DNA of 64,000 nucleotides from Chryseobacterium sp. ZHDP1 (GCF_018603435.1 NZ_CP075682.1:1426001-1490000), one strand, 5' to 3'. Shown: positions 7,984 through 16,960, counted from the stretch's first letter. A program made the numbers and translations. The notes: generated by a model from the sequence alone, not told the origin.

Positions 7984-8622
7984 TTAATCTAGTTTCGGTC
8001 TTTTAATTTTTGGAAGATTAGATAACGAAGAGTTTCCATTAAAGTGTGAAACATCAAGCGTATTCATATTTTTTTCGAGAGTAGCTTGCCAATTCAAAAT
8101 AGGTCTTCCAATTGAATTTTCCCAATCTGCTTGCTCCCATTTTTGAAATTTTTGAATCAGTAAATCATCCAGCTTTTCTGAATAGTCTTTTAAAGTTTTT
8201 GCAAAATCCATAAACTGTTCTAAGTTTGGATATTTTGAAAATAAACTTTTGGTATTATTTTCCGATTCCACAATGGTTTTTAATCCATCAATCGGCTTAT
8301 GTATTATTTCATAGGTTTTTGGTGTTACTTTTAGCATTGGGTTTCCATTTAAAATAAAACGATTTGGAAAACCCGGATTTCTATTGTAATCTAAAAGTCC
8401 TAAAAGTTTGAGCTTATTTTTTGCAGTGATGACCGTTTGCCTGGAAAGACCAAGCTCTCTTGCCATTTGATAGTCTGATAAAACAATTTCTTTTCGTGGA
8501 TCTTCACATTTGTAGAGGATGAAAGTAAAAACAGCTATAGTATTTGCGCCGATTTTATTTTTCGAATTTAAATCAAACATTTTCTCAAATAAGTTCACAG
8601 CAAAAGTTTTTGAATTTCTCAT
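7984..8622 (-). CDS. Winged-helix protein of the integrative element (probable replication/regulatory protein)
   Basis: A 212-residue protein. An N-terminal winged-helix domain (about 1-95) includes SDYQMARELGLSRQTVITAKNKL, followed by LLDYNRNPGFPNRFIL, typical of replication-initiator-like wHTH proteins of phage satellites. The C-terminal half is charged and helical without a recognised domain. It overlaps the primase stop by 4 nt (8619-8622), so the two are cotranslated. I infer a role in replication or control of the element; the wHTH is clear, the exact job is not. Confidence 0.7.
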   Translation of the reverse strand: MRNSKTFAVNLFEKMFDLNSKNKIGANTIAVFTFILYKCEDPRKEIVLSDYQMARELGLSRQTVITAKNKLKLLGLLDYNRNPGFPNRFILNGNPMLKVTPKTYEIIHKPIDGLKTIVESENNTKSLFSKYPNLEQFMDFAKTLKDYSEKLDDLLIQKFQKWEQADWENSIGRPILNWQATLEKNMNTLDVSHFNGNSSLSNLPKIKRPKLD

Positions 8623-9572
8623 CTCTTAAATACAGATTTATATTGTTTTTGAACTTCTTCGGTTTTCTTAATAAGATATTCATTCAAGTCCTTGAAATCT
8701 GAATACAGAACCCGGCAATCTTCTGGATTGTTTGTTTCATTGCGAATGATTTCTACAGCGCGATTTCCTGCTTCATCATTATCAAAATAAAGCTCTACTT
8801 TATCATATTTTCCAAGTGAATTTTTAATATTTTGAATCATAGAAACAGAGTTCAAAATGAGATAATCAGACGGTCCTTTTGCCAATTGATTTTCTATAGT
8901 TTTAAAAGAAAGAAAGTCGAAAAAGCCCTCAAAAATCCGAAGGGAATCGGAACCGTTTTTGATTGTTGAAATATCTTTTTTACCCAGGCATATTTTTGAA
9001 TATTTATTGCGAATTTCATAAACATCAGAATCGTTTTTAAAACCAATTCCGAAATAGTTTTTGTCATTCATTCGGTAATGAATTTCATTTAAATATTCGG
9101 CTTGGCTTTGCACTTTTCTTTCATTCAAATATTCCAGAAGTGCCGGATGCTGAACATTTTTTATTTCTATTATCTCATACGTTTTAGGAAGATTCTCAAA
9201 TTTCTGATAGGGAACATTTTGATTTTGAAAAGAAGAAAAATTTTGGCTGTCTGCCCAGTTCAAAACTCCATTAATGGAAGTATTCAGGTATTTCTTCATA
9301 AAGTCTGTGTTATTTCCACCAATTCCTTCTGAAAAGAGATACCAATAGTTTAGGCTTTTATTAATTTTAAAAGAGGCCTGCGATTCGCTGGCAAAGGGGT
9401 TAAGATACCAGGCTTCTTTTTCATTTTGTTTCGTAGGAAGGTGTCCGAGAGAAAGCAGGACTTCTTCCAACGATATGCTGTTGAATTGTTTACAGTTCAT
9501 AAATTGTATTTTTGTGTTTTGTTTATAAAGTTTTTTTAATTCGCCTACCTTATTACCTATGCCTTTATTCAT
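8619..9572 (-). CDS. Toprim-domain primase-like protein
   Basis: This is a 317-residue DnaG/phage-type primase. The N-terminal part (about 25-100) resembles a CHC2-like primase region that has lost its cysteines (EAWYLNPFASESQASFKI). The Toprim domain lies at about 205-290, with Glu215 in LRIFEGFFDF and the Asp pair in LYFDNDEAG (264/266). It would make primers for replication of the element. Met25 (MNCKQF, start at 9500) is an equally plausible start, because family members begin close to this point. It sits between the repeat array and the wHTH gene, in a replication module with the VapE-like ATPase. Confidence 0.82.
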   Translation of the reverse strand: MNKGIGNKVGELKKLYKQNTKIQFMNCKQFNSISLEEVLLSLGHLPTKQNEKEAWYLNPFASESQASFKINKSLNYWYLFSEGIGGNNTDFMKKYLNTSINGVLNWADSQNFSSFQNQNVPYQKFENLPKTYEIIEIKNVQHPALLEYLNERKVQSQAEYLNEIHYRMNDKNYFGIGFKNDSDVYEIRNKYSKICLGKKDISTIKNGSDSLRIFEGFFDFLSFKTIENQLAKGPSDYLILNSVSMIQNIKNSLGKYDKVELYFDNDEAGNRAVEIIRNETNNPEDCRVLYSDFKDLNEYLIKKTEEVQKQYKSVFKR

Positions 9573-9646
9573 CGAAATTTCTACGGATTTTACGTCCTAC
9601 CTTTTATTACTTGGTTACCTTCATTTATTTCAGGTAATTAGGTAAG

Positions 9647-9955
9647 CTTAATTTATTCAGTTACCTTATCGTAAACTTTTTGTAAATGATAGTTTCCGAA
9701 GTTTTCAGGTAAGAGGTAAGCTTAATTTTATTCAGTTACCTTATCGTAAACTTTTTGTAAATGATGGTTTCCGAAGTTTTCAGGTAAGAGGTAAGCTTAA
9801 TTTTATTCAGTTACCTTATCGTAAACTTTTTGTAAATGATGGTTTCCGAAGTTTTCAGGTAAGAGGTAAGCTTAATTTTATTCAGTTACCTTATCGTAAA
9901 CTTTTTGTAAATGATGGTTTCCGAAGTTTTCAGGTAAGAGGTAAGTAATTTTAGA
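9647..9955. repeat. Four tandem 75-bp repeats between primase and VapE genes (possible origin)
   Basis: Four head-to-tail copies of a ~75-bp unit start at 9647, 9721, 9796 and 9871; the first is 74 bp. They are almost identical. Each contains TTACCTTA and, further on, AGGTAAGAGGTAAG, so every unit carries inverted TTACCT/AGGTAA motifs, plus TTTCCGAAGTTTT. More divergent TTACCT/AGGTAA motifs precede the array (9614-9645). Iteron-like repeats between replication genes suggest a replication origin bound by an element protein. There are no unique spacers, so it is not a CRISPR array. Confidence 0.8.
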
Positions 9956-9960
9956 TTATA

Positions 9961-11121
9961 TCATTCGTCAATTTTTCTTCGAATCAAATATCCATAGACT
10001 TGTCTTTTGGGATGTTTTATTCTTTCGTAGTTCATTGCGGTCAAGGCTTTACCAATTTTTATGATGTTCAGCCGTACACCAAGCGCATTGTTCATCGCAA
10101 GCATAATGTCCGAAGGCGTCAAAAATTCACTTTGTAGTTTGGATTTTTCGAAATGACTAAGGATAATTTCCTGTTCCAGGGATACTTGTTTGAATTTTTC
10201 ATTCCGATTTTCATTTTCCTGGATATCTTCAGCGGTGAGTTCCGGATTGTAATTTTTTCTTTCAAAAGCATTATAGTATGCCTGTGACCAAACTTTTTCA
10301 ATATTGATTTCCTTTGAATAATCGAAATCAATCTCCAAAACTTCAAAAATCTGCCAACATACACTTCCGGTTTCATCAGTTAAAAAATCCGACCGGTTAG
10401 TAGAACCACAAAATGAAGCCGTCCTGTGCATCAATGATGATTTGCGATCGTAAGGCAAACGTGCATTGACGGTATTTTTTGAAATGAAAGACTTAAGAAT
10501 ATTGACATCCGTTTTTGACATTACCGAAAGCTCATCAATATTGACCAGAAGGTTTTTGCATAAAGAAATTAAGCCGTCCTTATCAACACCAATGTCTTCT
10601 GTATAATATTGTTCAAGATTTGCAGGAATGAGAAATCGCAGAAAACTTGTCTTTCCACTATTTTGCTTAGTATTGAACAGAACAAAACACTGTTTGTTGA
10701 TGTAGCCAGGCTTCAACGCACAAATTACAGTCCTGGTTATCCACTTCTCGAAATATTTTTGGAAGGATTTATCATCGGTCGTCTTTACATAACTGCAAAG
10801 CTTACTGATATGGTTATCGTTGTCCCAATTTTCCAATTTTTCGAAATATTCTCGAATCGGATTGTACTGCTGGATTAAATGACTTCTGACCAGAATCTCC
10901 AATTTACTAATCGGAATATCAATTCCGGATCTGACAAGTTCTATAAATAAAGAATTTAAATTGAGTGCTGACCATTTTTTATCCGAAACAAGTTTAATTT
11001 CAAGCTCAAGAGAGATTGTATTGAATCTAATTGAATATTTTGAATTCAAGTAATTAATCGCTCTGTCGAATATGGTTTTCGTTTCTGTCTCGATTTGATA
11101 CAGAATTTTATTCTCTTCCAT
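9961..11121 (-). CDS. VapE/virulence-associated-E family ATPase
   Basis: A 386-residue protein of the VapE (VirE) family, the helicase-like P-loop ATPases of phage satellites and integrative elements. The Walker A region is FNTKQNSGKTSFLRFL (about 149-164, Lys157-Thr158). The Walker B region is LLVNIDEL (191-198). The family phrase DFLTDETGSVCWQIFEV follows. The C-terminal ~80 residues look like a winged-helix tail. It probably unwinds or loads at the repeat array next to it for replication of the excised element. It belongs to an int-xis-vapE-primase module. Confidence 0.85.
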   Translation of the reverse strand: MEENKILYQIETETKTIFDRAINYLNSKYSIRFNTISLELEIKLVSDKKWSALNLNSLFIELVRSGIDIPISKLEILVRSHLIQQYNPIREYFEKLENWDNDNHISKLCSYVKTTDDKSFQKYFEKWITRTVICALKPGYINKQCFVLFNTKQNSGKTSFLRFLIPANLEQYYTEDIGVDKDGLISLCKNLLVNIDELSVMSKTDVNILKSFISKNTVNARLPYDRKSSLMHRTASFCGSTNRSDFLTDETGSVCWQIFEVLEIDFDYSKEINIEKVWSQAYYNAFERKNYNPELTAEDIQENENRNEKFKQVSLEQEIILSHFEKSKLQSEFLTPSDIMLAMNNALGVRLNIIKIGKALTAMNYERIKHPKRQVYGYLIRRKIDE

Positions 11122-11196
11122 AAAGCATTCTTGATTTTGGAAGGAGTCGCAAATAATTTTTATATTTGCTCTTTACTCCCAGTAAAACAAACATTT

Positions 11197-11224
11197 AAAC
11201 CTAACTATGGCAGTAGTTAGGTTT
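11197..11224. terminator. Hairpin terminator after the excisionase-like gene
   Basis: AAACCTAACTA (11197-11207) pairs perfectly with TAGTTAGGTTT (11214-11224) around a 6-nt loop. It begins at the stop codon of the HTH gene. The T-rich tract is stronger on the + side (TTTTATTTTTT), so it may work in both directions. Confidence 0.6.
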
Positions 11225-11508
11225 TATTTTTTGCGTAAAGAAAATTCTATTGCTTCTTGTTGGATCTCGTCATTTGATTTATGACTGTTTTTCAACAGCC
11301 ATTCGTCAATCTTTTTTCGTTCAAAGAATAGAATTTTTCCGGAAGGTTTTGAAAATGGGATAGAGTTGGTATGAACCAATTTGTAGATATAGGATTTCTT
11401 AAATCCTGTATAATCTGAAAGCTCTTCTACATTTAGAATTGCTTTTAGTCCGAAAATATGCTTTTCAATTCGGTTGAGCTTATGAATGATGATTTCATTA
11501 TTTTCCAT
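11224..11508 (-). CDS. Excisionase-like / helix-turn-helix DNA-binding protein
   Basis: A 94-residue protein with a MerR/excisionase-type winged helix (HTH_17-like): ILNVEELSDYTGFKKSYIYKLV, then IPFSKPSGKILFFERKKIDEWL (about residues 22-70). Such proteins act as recombination directionality factors or repressors of integrative elements. It lies between the integrase and the VapE-like gene on the same strand, as in many Bacteroidota elements. Whether it promotes excision or controls transcription cannot be told from sequence. Confidence 0.8.
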   Translation of the reverse strand: MENNEIIIHKLNRIEKHIFGLKAILNVEELSDYTGFKKSYIYKLVHTNSIPFSKPSGKILFFERKKIDEWLLKNSHKSNDEIQQEAIEFSLRKK

Positions 11509-11691
11509 GTGTTTCTTTTAATTGATTTAACGAAACAAAAGTCAACAATAATAACCATAAATAAAAGATTATCAGTAGCTTGTGGGCTAAATAAGACTAC
11601 TCTGGATTGATTTTATCTGTCAAAAGATTAAAAAAGATTAATCTGGATTAAATAGCGATTTTCATTGAGTTTAAAAATAGAAAACGGATTT

Positions 11692-12831
11692 TCATAACTC
11701 GATATTTAATTCCGGAATAATCTCAGCAGCTTCTTTCATTTTGCTATCCACAATTTTTGCGTAAATCTGTGTTGTTCTTAATTCCCGATGTCCCAGTCTT
11801 TTGGAAACCGTGTAAATATCTGCACCGTTTTCTAACAAAAGAACGGCGTTCGTATGTCTGGCTGAGTGAAAAGTAATATGCTTAGGAACGGCAGCACGAT
11901 TGCACCAGCGAATAATTTCACTATTGTAGGTCATTCCATATTTCAATCCTTTGAAAACTCTTTCCTGCGGATCTTGTCTTTCGCCCAGCAATTCTCTGGC
12001 TTGTTTTGAAATATAAAGATATTCTACACCCTCAGTTTTTTCTTGTCGGAAATTGACTCTGGAAACATCACCTTCATCACGAACTTCTTTCCAGGTCAAA
12101 GTATTAATATCCGACCAACGTAGTCCTGATAAACACGAAAAAAGAAATGCTTTTTTCAAAACCGGGTATTTGCATTCCGCTTTTGCTAAACGTTGCAATT
12201 CATCAAAAATCAGATATTCTCTTTGGCTTTCAGCTTGTTCGAAGGATTTGACTTTTGATGCATAATTAATCGTCAAATATCCATTATCGAAAGCACTCCG
12301 TAGAGCAGCTTTAAACTTGTTGAAATATGAATATTTTGAGTTTTGAGAAAGTGGCAGCTCACTTTTAGTAAGAGCATCTTTTTCAAAATATCGGTGAACT
12401 TTCTTGACGAAGCTTTCATCAATTTCTTCGAATGTCATATTTTTTGGAACAATCTTTTTGAGATGTTGCAGCGTAGAAAACCAGTTACCATAATTATTAG
12501 AAGTATCTTGCTTTTGCTTTTCTTCTGTCAGTTCAGCAAAATAATTTAGAAATATTCTTTTGGATTTTGCAGTGTTTTTTAATTCAAATCTCCCTTGCGC
12601 ATATTCAGCCTTTCTAATTGCAAGTACGTTTTCTGCAAATTCTAAAGCTTCTTTATTTTCCTTTTTCTCCTTTGCTGTTTTTGGATCTGAAATTAAATAA
12701 GAATCTAGATTTTCGAAAGTCCTCAGATGTTTCCTTTTTCCGTCTTCAGTAATTTCGGAACCACGATAAAACTCAATCGACAGACTGATTCTTCCATCTT
12801 TCAATTTTCTTTGACTAAGTGATATTTTCAT
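11692..12831 (-). CDS. Tyrosine recombinase/integrase
   Basis: A 379-residue phage-type tyrosine integrase. An arm-binding and SAM-like core-binding region covers about 1-190 and the catalytic domain about 200-365. Catalytic residues are visible: Arg238 in CLSGLRWSD, His322-x-x-Arg325 in FHSARH, His348 in LGHRE, and the nucleophile Tyr357 in TTQIYAKI. It inserts and excises the element. It abuts the 3' end of mnmE (stop 167 bp away), a known type of integration target, which suggests the attachment site lies there. Confidence 0.93.
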   Translation of the reverse strand: MKISLSQRKLKDGRISLSIEFYRGSEITEDGKRKHLRTFENLDSYLISDPKTAKEKKENKEALEFAENVLAIRKAEYAQGRFELKNTAKSKRIFLNYFAELTEEKQKQDTSNNYGNWFSTLQHLKKIVPKNMTFEEIDESFVKKVHRYFEKDALTKSELPLSQNSKYSYFNKFKAALRSAFDNGYLTINYASKVKSFEQAESQREYLIFDELQRLAKAECKYPVLKKAFLFSCLSGLRWSDINTLTWKEVRDEGDVSRVNFRQEKTEGVEYLYISKQARELLGERQDPQERVFKGLKYGMTYNSEIIRWCNRAAVPKHITFHSARHTNAVLLLENGADIYTVSKRLGHRELRTTQIYAKIVDSKMKEAAEIIPELNIEL

Positions 12832-12840
12832 AACTTTGGA

Positions 12841-12905
12841 TTTGTACTACTTTGTACTACTTTTCACTATTTTGATAGTCCGAAGTGGTACAGAAGTAGT
12901 ACAAA
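12841..12905. repeat. TTTGTACTAC repeats upstream of the integrase
   Basis: TTTGTACTAC occurs twice in tandem (12841-12860). An inverted copy, AAGTAGTACAAA, is at 12894-12905, so TTTGTACTACTT at 12851-12862 and 12894-12905 form a perfect 12-bp inverted repeat. The position between integrase and mnmE suggests integrase or excisionase arm sites, or an operator for int. Confidence 0.6.
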
Positions 12906-12998
12906 TATATAAATAAACTCCAAAAAGAGAAAATAAAATTTTTATAAATGATTGATAATCAAACAAAAGAAATAAAAAGAAAACAAAGAAAAGCTAAA

Positions 12999-14384
12999 TT
13001 ATTTCCCGATACAAAACTTCGAAAAAATATTCCCCAAAACCTCATCATTTGTGACTTCGCCCGAAATTTCACCAAGATGTTCCAGTGCGTTTCGTAATTC
13101 GTAAGCTAAAAGCTCGGTGGAAATTTGGAAAGTAATTGCTTCTTTTACTTTTTGTACGGCTTCCAAAGATTTCTGTAGTGCTTCAAAATGGCGCTGATTG
13201 GTAATCACAACATTGTTTTCAGAAGCTTTTAACTGTTCTACGTAAGAAGACAATTCATTTTTAAGATCCTGAATATTCTGATTTTCAACAGCAGAAATTT
13301 TAATAAAATCAAATTCCTGAGATATTGCATTTCTGAAAATATCTTCAACTTTTTCATATGTTACAGGAAAAACCTCATCAATTTTTGTTGCACAAATAAT
13401 CAGTTTCAGATCATCTCTTTGCAGAGACTGGATCATTTCAATGTCTTCGGAAAAATCTTCTGTTGCAGCATCGGCTAAATAAACCAGTATATTGGCATTT
13501 TCTACTTTTTCTTTGGCTTTTTTCACACCAATTGCTTCAATTTCATCCATTGTTTCACGCAATCCTGCCGTATCAATTAATCGGAAAGCATGACCTTTTA
13601 TATGAAGAATCTCCTCTATCGTGTCTCTCGTTGTTCCGGCGATGTTGCTTACAATCGCTCTTTCTTCCTTTAGCAAAGCATTTAAAAGGGTAGATTTTCC
13701 GGCATTCGGTTTTCCGATAATGGCAACCGCAGTTCCGTTTTTGATGGCATTTCCGTACCGGAAACTTTCAATAAGGGAATTTAACTTTATTTCGATCTTA
13801 TTTAAAAGCTCAACCAAAGCCGACCGGTCTGCAAATTCTACATCTTCTTCTGCAAAATCAAGCTCTAATTCAATCAATGAAACAAAATTCAGCAAATCGG
13901 TTCTCAGGAAAGAAATTTCGTTCGTAATTCCTCCTTTCAACTGATTAATTGCCACTTTCCTCGAAGCTTCATTTTCAGACGCAATAACATCGGCAATCGC
14001 CTCAGCCTGAGAAAGATCAATTCTTCCGTTGATGAAAGCACGAAGCGTAAATTCTCCGGCTTTTGCCATTCTTGCGCCGTTTTTAATCAGCGTTTCAAGA
14101 ATACGTTTCCCAATGTGCGGAGAGCCATGAAAGGCTATTTCCACAGAATTTTCCGTGGTAAAACTTTTCGGAGCCAGAAAAATAGAAAGCATCACTTCAT
14201 CAATCGCTTCTTCCCCGTCCATAAAATATCCGTAATGAATGGTGTGAGACTTCTGTTTGGCCAAATTTTTCGCCGGAAAAGACTTTTGCACAACAGCTAA
14301 AGCTTCAACTCCCGAAACTCTTATAATTCCTAAAGCACCTACTCCATTGGCAGTTGCCAACGCACAAATGGTATCGTTATTCAT
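12999..14384 (-). CDS. mnmE: tRNA modification GTPase MnmE
   Basis: With MnmG, this GTPase forms the 5-carboxymethylaminomethyl modification at wobble U34 of certain tRNAs, using a tetrahydrofolate derivative. The 461-residue protein has the N-terminal folate-binding domain, a GTPase domain inserted in a helical domain (G1 GKPNAGKST, G3 DTAGL, G4 TKID), and the conserved C-terminus FCIGK whose Cys is needed for activity. Length is normal. The adjoining integrase suggests that the 3' end serves as an insertion site, but the reading frame is intact, as expected when an element restores the gene end. Confidence 0.96.
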   Translation of the reverse strand: MNNDTICALATANGVGALGIIRVSGVEALAVVQKSFPAKNLAKQKSHTIHYGYFMDGEEAIDEVMLSIFLAPKSFTTENSVEIAFHGSPHIGKRILETLIKNGARMAKAGEFTLRAFINGRIDLSQAEAIADVIASENEASRKVAINQLKGGITNEISFLRTDLLNFVSLIELELDFAEEDVEFADRSALVELLNKIEIKLNSLIESFRYGNAIKNGTAVAIIGKPNAGKSTLLNALLKEERAIVSNIAGTTRDTIEEILHIKGHAFRLIDTAGLRETMDEIEAIGVKKAKEKVENANILVYLADAATEDFSEDIEMIQSLQRDDLKLIICATKIDEVFPVTYEKVEDIFRNAISQEFDFIKISAVENQNIQDLKNELSSYVEQLKASENNVVITNQRHFEALQKSLEAVQKVKEAITFQISTELLAYELRNALEHLGEISGEVTNDEVLGNIFSKFCIGK

Positions 14385-14527
14385 GCTGCAAATTTACGGT
14401 TTTTAACCGCAAACAAAAATATCCTTTATCTATTGTCATGATATTCGGTTGCTTTTTTCCAAGTTAAAATACAAAGCAATATTTTCAAAAAGTACCTCAT
14501 TTAGTTCTAAAACGATATTCAAAATCG

Positions 14528-15106
14528 TCACTTCTGTTTTTTTGCTAACAGTCTTATTTGTTCAAGCCATATCTTGCGCTGCTTTATATCCGAAGTTTTA
14601 ATAATTCCGATATAAGTAACATTTACAGGCTTTACTCCACAAAATTCCAATACAGATTTTCTAAGCTGATTCACGCTCGGTCTGCCAAAGAAAAAACGAT
14701 AATATAAACCCGGCTGATCTAATGTTGTGATGATGTGAGCCGTTTCTCCTTTCAGCAGTTTGTCCCACCAAACAGAATTTTCTCTGTATTTGAATGCAAA
14801 ACCAGGCAGAAAAAGTCTGTCGATAAAACCCTTCGTTATTGCCGGTAAACCTCCCCACCAAACCGGATGAATCCAGACCAGATGATCCGCCCATTGTATT
14901 TTTTCCCAGGCTTTCACCAAATCAGGCTCCAGCTCCATTCTTTTCTGATACCCAAACTGTAGATTCGGATTGAAATTTAAATCTGCAATAACGATTTCCT
15001 TAACTTCCGCTCCAGACTGCAAAGCTCCGTCCTGATAAGCTTTTGCTATCCCAAAATTGAAAGAATCTTTGTTAGGATGACCGTTAATAATCAATATCTT
15101 TTTCAT
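14528..15106 (-). CDS. NAD(P)H-dependent flavin oxidoreductase (flavodoxin-2 family)
   Basis: A 192-residue protein of the NQO1/KefF/MdaB flavodoxin-like family. It opens KKILIINGHPNKDSFNFGIA, the FMN phosphate-binding region, and continues with DHLVWIHPVWWGGLPAITKGFIDR, the classic WWG..P..kG.iDr signature. It should reduce quinones or similar electrophiles with NAD(P)H. Its start overlaps the stop of the upstream dehydrogenase-like gene by 4 nt, so the two form an operon, probably with the Crp/Fnr gene further upstream. Confidence 0.88.
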   Translation of the reverse strand: MKKILIINGHPNKDSFNFGIAKAYQDGALQSGAEVKEIVIADLNFNPNLQFGYQKRMELEPDLVKAWEKIQWADHLVWIHPVWWGGLPAITKGFIDRLFLPGFAFKYRENSVWWDKLLKGETAHIITTLDQPGLYYRFFFGRPSVNQLRKSVLEFCGVKPVNVTYIGIIKTSDIKQRKIWLEQIRLLAKKQK

Positions 15107-16128
15107 TCTGTTATTTTTATATGAATGGTTTCATAGGCATTGAGAGATTGGAATAATGAAGAATTCTGATATAAATGATGACTAAAATAAATTTTGTTTT
15201 CATAAGAATTTTTCAGCAAATGCTCTACATGCAAAACAGCGGATAAGGCTGTTAATTCAGCCTGCCCTTTCGTACTTTGCAGACTTATTTTCTTAGATCC
15301 TTCATGGGTTTTAATAACAATTTCGAAAACCGACTGATCGCCGTTTCCGCTGGAGCCGAAAATCATTTTTCTTTCCTTTAAAGATAAAATATTGTACAGT
15401 CTTATTTTTTGAAATGCTCCCAATAACCAGGTGATAAATTTTGAATTGTAAGTCATCTTAACACTTACGTTCGGTATTTTTTCAATCTGATTTAAAATGT
15501 ATAAATCAGGAACATCAAAATTATAAGCCTGTCTTGTTCCGATTCCGAAAGAAAACCTGAATGGTTCGGCATCCAGAAAATGTTTGATAGAAACCGGTTT
15601 ATTATTTTGATATTTAAAGAAAGGCTTAGCTACATTTTCAGCCATAAAATGAGCCGAACTTTCTCCCGCAAGATCCTTCACAGAATAGTAAACGAAAAGC
15701 TTTGCTTCATCAATATCATCAATACTATCAGAAAATTCGTTGATTAATCCACTTACAATTCCACCCATCCAGCCGGAGCTGAAAACAATTCTGCTGTTTA
15801 TCGTGTGTTTTTTAGCAAAATCATAGGCTTGCACAAGATCCGGAGTCGGTTTCGTAATATCCAGATAATCTATCTTGTTTTCAATGGCAAAACGGAGAAC
15901 ATGATCTTCCTTATCATTCACAGAAAGTATGATCACGTCTATTTTTTTATCAATAATTACTTGAAATGTGTGAGGTTTGGTAACATCAATTATTAAATCA
16001 TTGTCCGTCTTTCCCTGTTTCCTGCCTCCGATGAAAATAGCAGCCTGCGGATTTCTTGATGCAAAAATTCTTGCGATGGTTTTTCCGACCGTTCCGTTTC
16101 CGCCAATAATTAAAATGTTTGACTTCAT
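15103..16128 (-). CDS. Saccharopine dehydrogenase-like NAD(P)-binding protein
   Basis: A 341-residue Rossmann-fold protein. The dinucleotide-binding turn is ILIIGGNGTVGKTIARIF (about 5-22). The rest fits the saccharopine dehydrogenase NADP-binding/trans-acting enoyl reductase type. The substrate cannot be told. It lies between the Crp/Fnr regulator (54 bp upstream) and the flavin oxidoreductase (4-nt overlap), suggesting a small redox operon. Confidence 0.78.
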   Translation of the reverse strand: MKSNILIIGGNGTVGKTIARIFASRNPQAAIFIGGRKQGKTDNDLIIDVTKPHTFQVIIDKKIDVIILSVNDKEDHVLRFAIENKIDYLDITKPTPDLVQAYDFAKKHTINSRIVFSSGWMGGIVSGLINEFSDSIDDIDEAKLFVYYSVKDLAGESSAHFMAENVAKPFFKYQNNKPVSIKHFLDAEPFRFSFGIGTRQAYNFDVPDLYILNQIEKIPNVSVKMTYNSKFITWLLGAFQKIRLYNILSLKERKMIFGSSGNGDQSVFEIVIKTHEGSKKISLQSTKGQAELTALSAVLHVEHLLKNSYENKIYFSHHLYQNSSLFQSLNAYETIHIKITE

Positions 16129-16181
16129 ATAATTTTTTTACAAAACTATAAAGGCGGTACTTCAAGGTGTAGGACAAATGT

Positions 16182-16748
16182 CTAAAAAGTAATTTCTTTT
16201 CTGATTCTGCTTAAATGTCTTTGTGTAATTCCTAAATAAGAAGCCAGATACTGCAACGGAATATTCTGAATATACTCCGGCTGATCGTTTAGTAAAACAG
16301 AATATCTCTGTGTCGCATTATCTCTCTGTAACTGAAAAAAGCGTTTTTCCAATTCGAGATACTCCTGTTCGGCGATTGTCTTTAAAAATTTCATCCAATT
16401 CGGATGAATCTGAACTAATTCTTCTACTTTATCTTTCTTTAAAATCAACAAATCGGCATCTGAAATCGCCTGCATTGTCTCTACACTTGGTGTACCGGAA
16501 ATAAATGATGAGTAAGAAGCCATAAGATCATTTGGAAATCTAAAGCAGTAGGTTATATCTTTTCCTTCGTCGGAAATATAATAAGAACGGAAAATGCCGG
16601 TTTCTATAAATGCAATCTCTCTGCATTTTTCGCCTTCTCTTATAAAAATTTCGTTTTTGTTGAGTTTCCGGACTTCAAAAAGCCTTAAAAATTCTTCAAT
16701 TTCCTGTTCTGAAAATATATTGAAACTGCGAAAGAAATCCTTTACCAT
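16182..16748 (-). CDS. Crp/Fnr-family transcriptional regulator
   Basis: A 188-residue regulator with an N-terminal cyclic-nucleotide-binding-like jelly roll (about 20-125; KNEIFIREGEKCREIAFIE) and a C-terminal helix-turn-helix (IPLQYLASYLGITQRHLSRIR). It lacks the Fnr cysteine cluster. It is of the type that sits beside small redox operons in Bacteroidota and probably controls the two genes that follow on the same strand. The ligand is unknown. Confidence 0.87.
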   Translation of the reverse strand: MVKDFFRSFNIFSEQEIEEFLRLFEVRKLNKNEIFIREGEKCREIAFIETGIFRSYYISDEGKDITYCFRFPNDLMASYSSFISGTPSVETMQAISDADLLILKKDKVEELVQIHPNWMKFLKTIAEQEYLELEKRFFQLQRDNATQRYSVLLNDQPEYIQNIPLQYLASYLGITQRHLSRIRKEITF

Positions 16749-16807
16749 TTGAGACTGAATATGATTTTCCGGTAAAAGTAAGCAAAAGATACAGTCTTAA
16801 ATAAAAA

Positions 16808-16880
16808 AATCACCTCAAGGAATGAGATGATTACCTGCTTTGAATTTACTATATGAAGATATGAATGATGTCTTTTTGTT
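16808..16880 (-). ncRNA. Candidate small RNA with its own promoter and terminator
   Basis: On the minus strand a -7 element TATCTTTG (complement of 16885-16892) is followed about 70 nt later by an intrinsic terminator: AATCATCTCA pairs with TGAGGTGATT (16823-16832 with 16808-16817, one G-U pair), then TTTTTTT. The transcript of about 70 nt contains no ATG. It lies between the aminopeptidase terminator and the Crp/Fnr gene. No family is recognised and the -33 box is weak. Confidence 0.4.
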
Positions 16881-16960
16881 GATACAAAGATAAATTAAGT
16901 TTCATTTTAATTTTTCAGGATAAACCCTAAAAATACCTCCGTAAAAATACGGTAATACAA

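Noticed and set aside
9647..9955. CRISPR array
   Set aside because: The repeats are 75 bp and contiguous, with no unique spacers between them.
12999..13060. tRNA as integration site of the element
   Set aside because: No tRNA cloverleaf is present at this junction; the neighbouring gene is mnmE.
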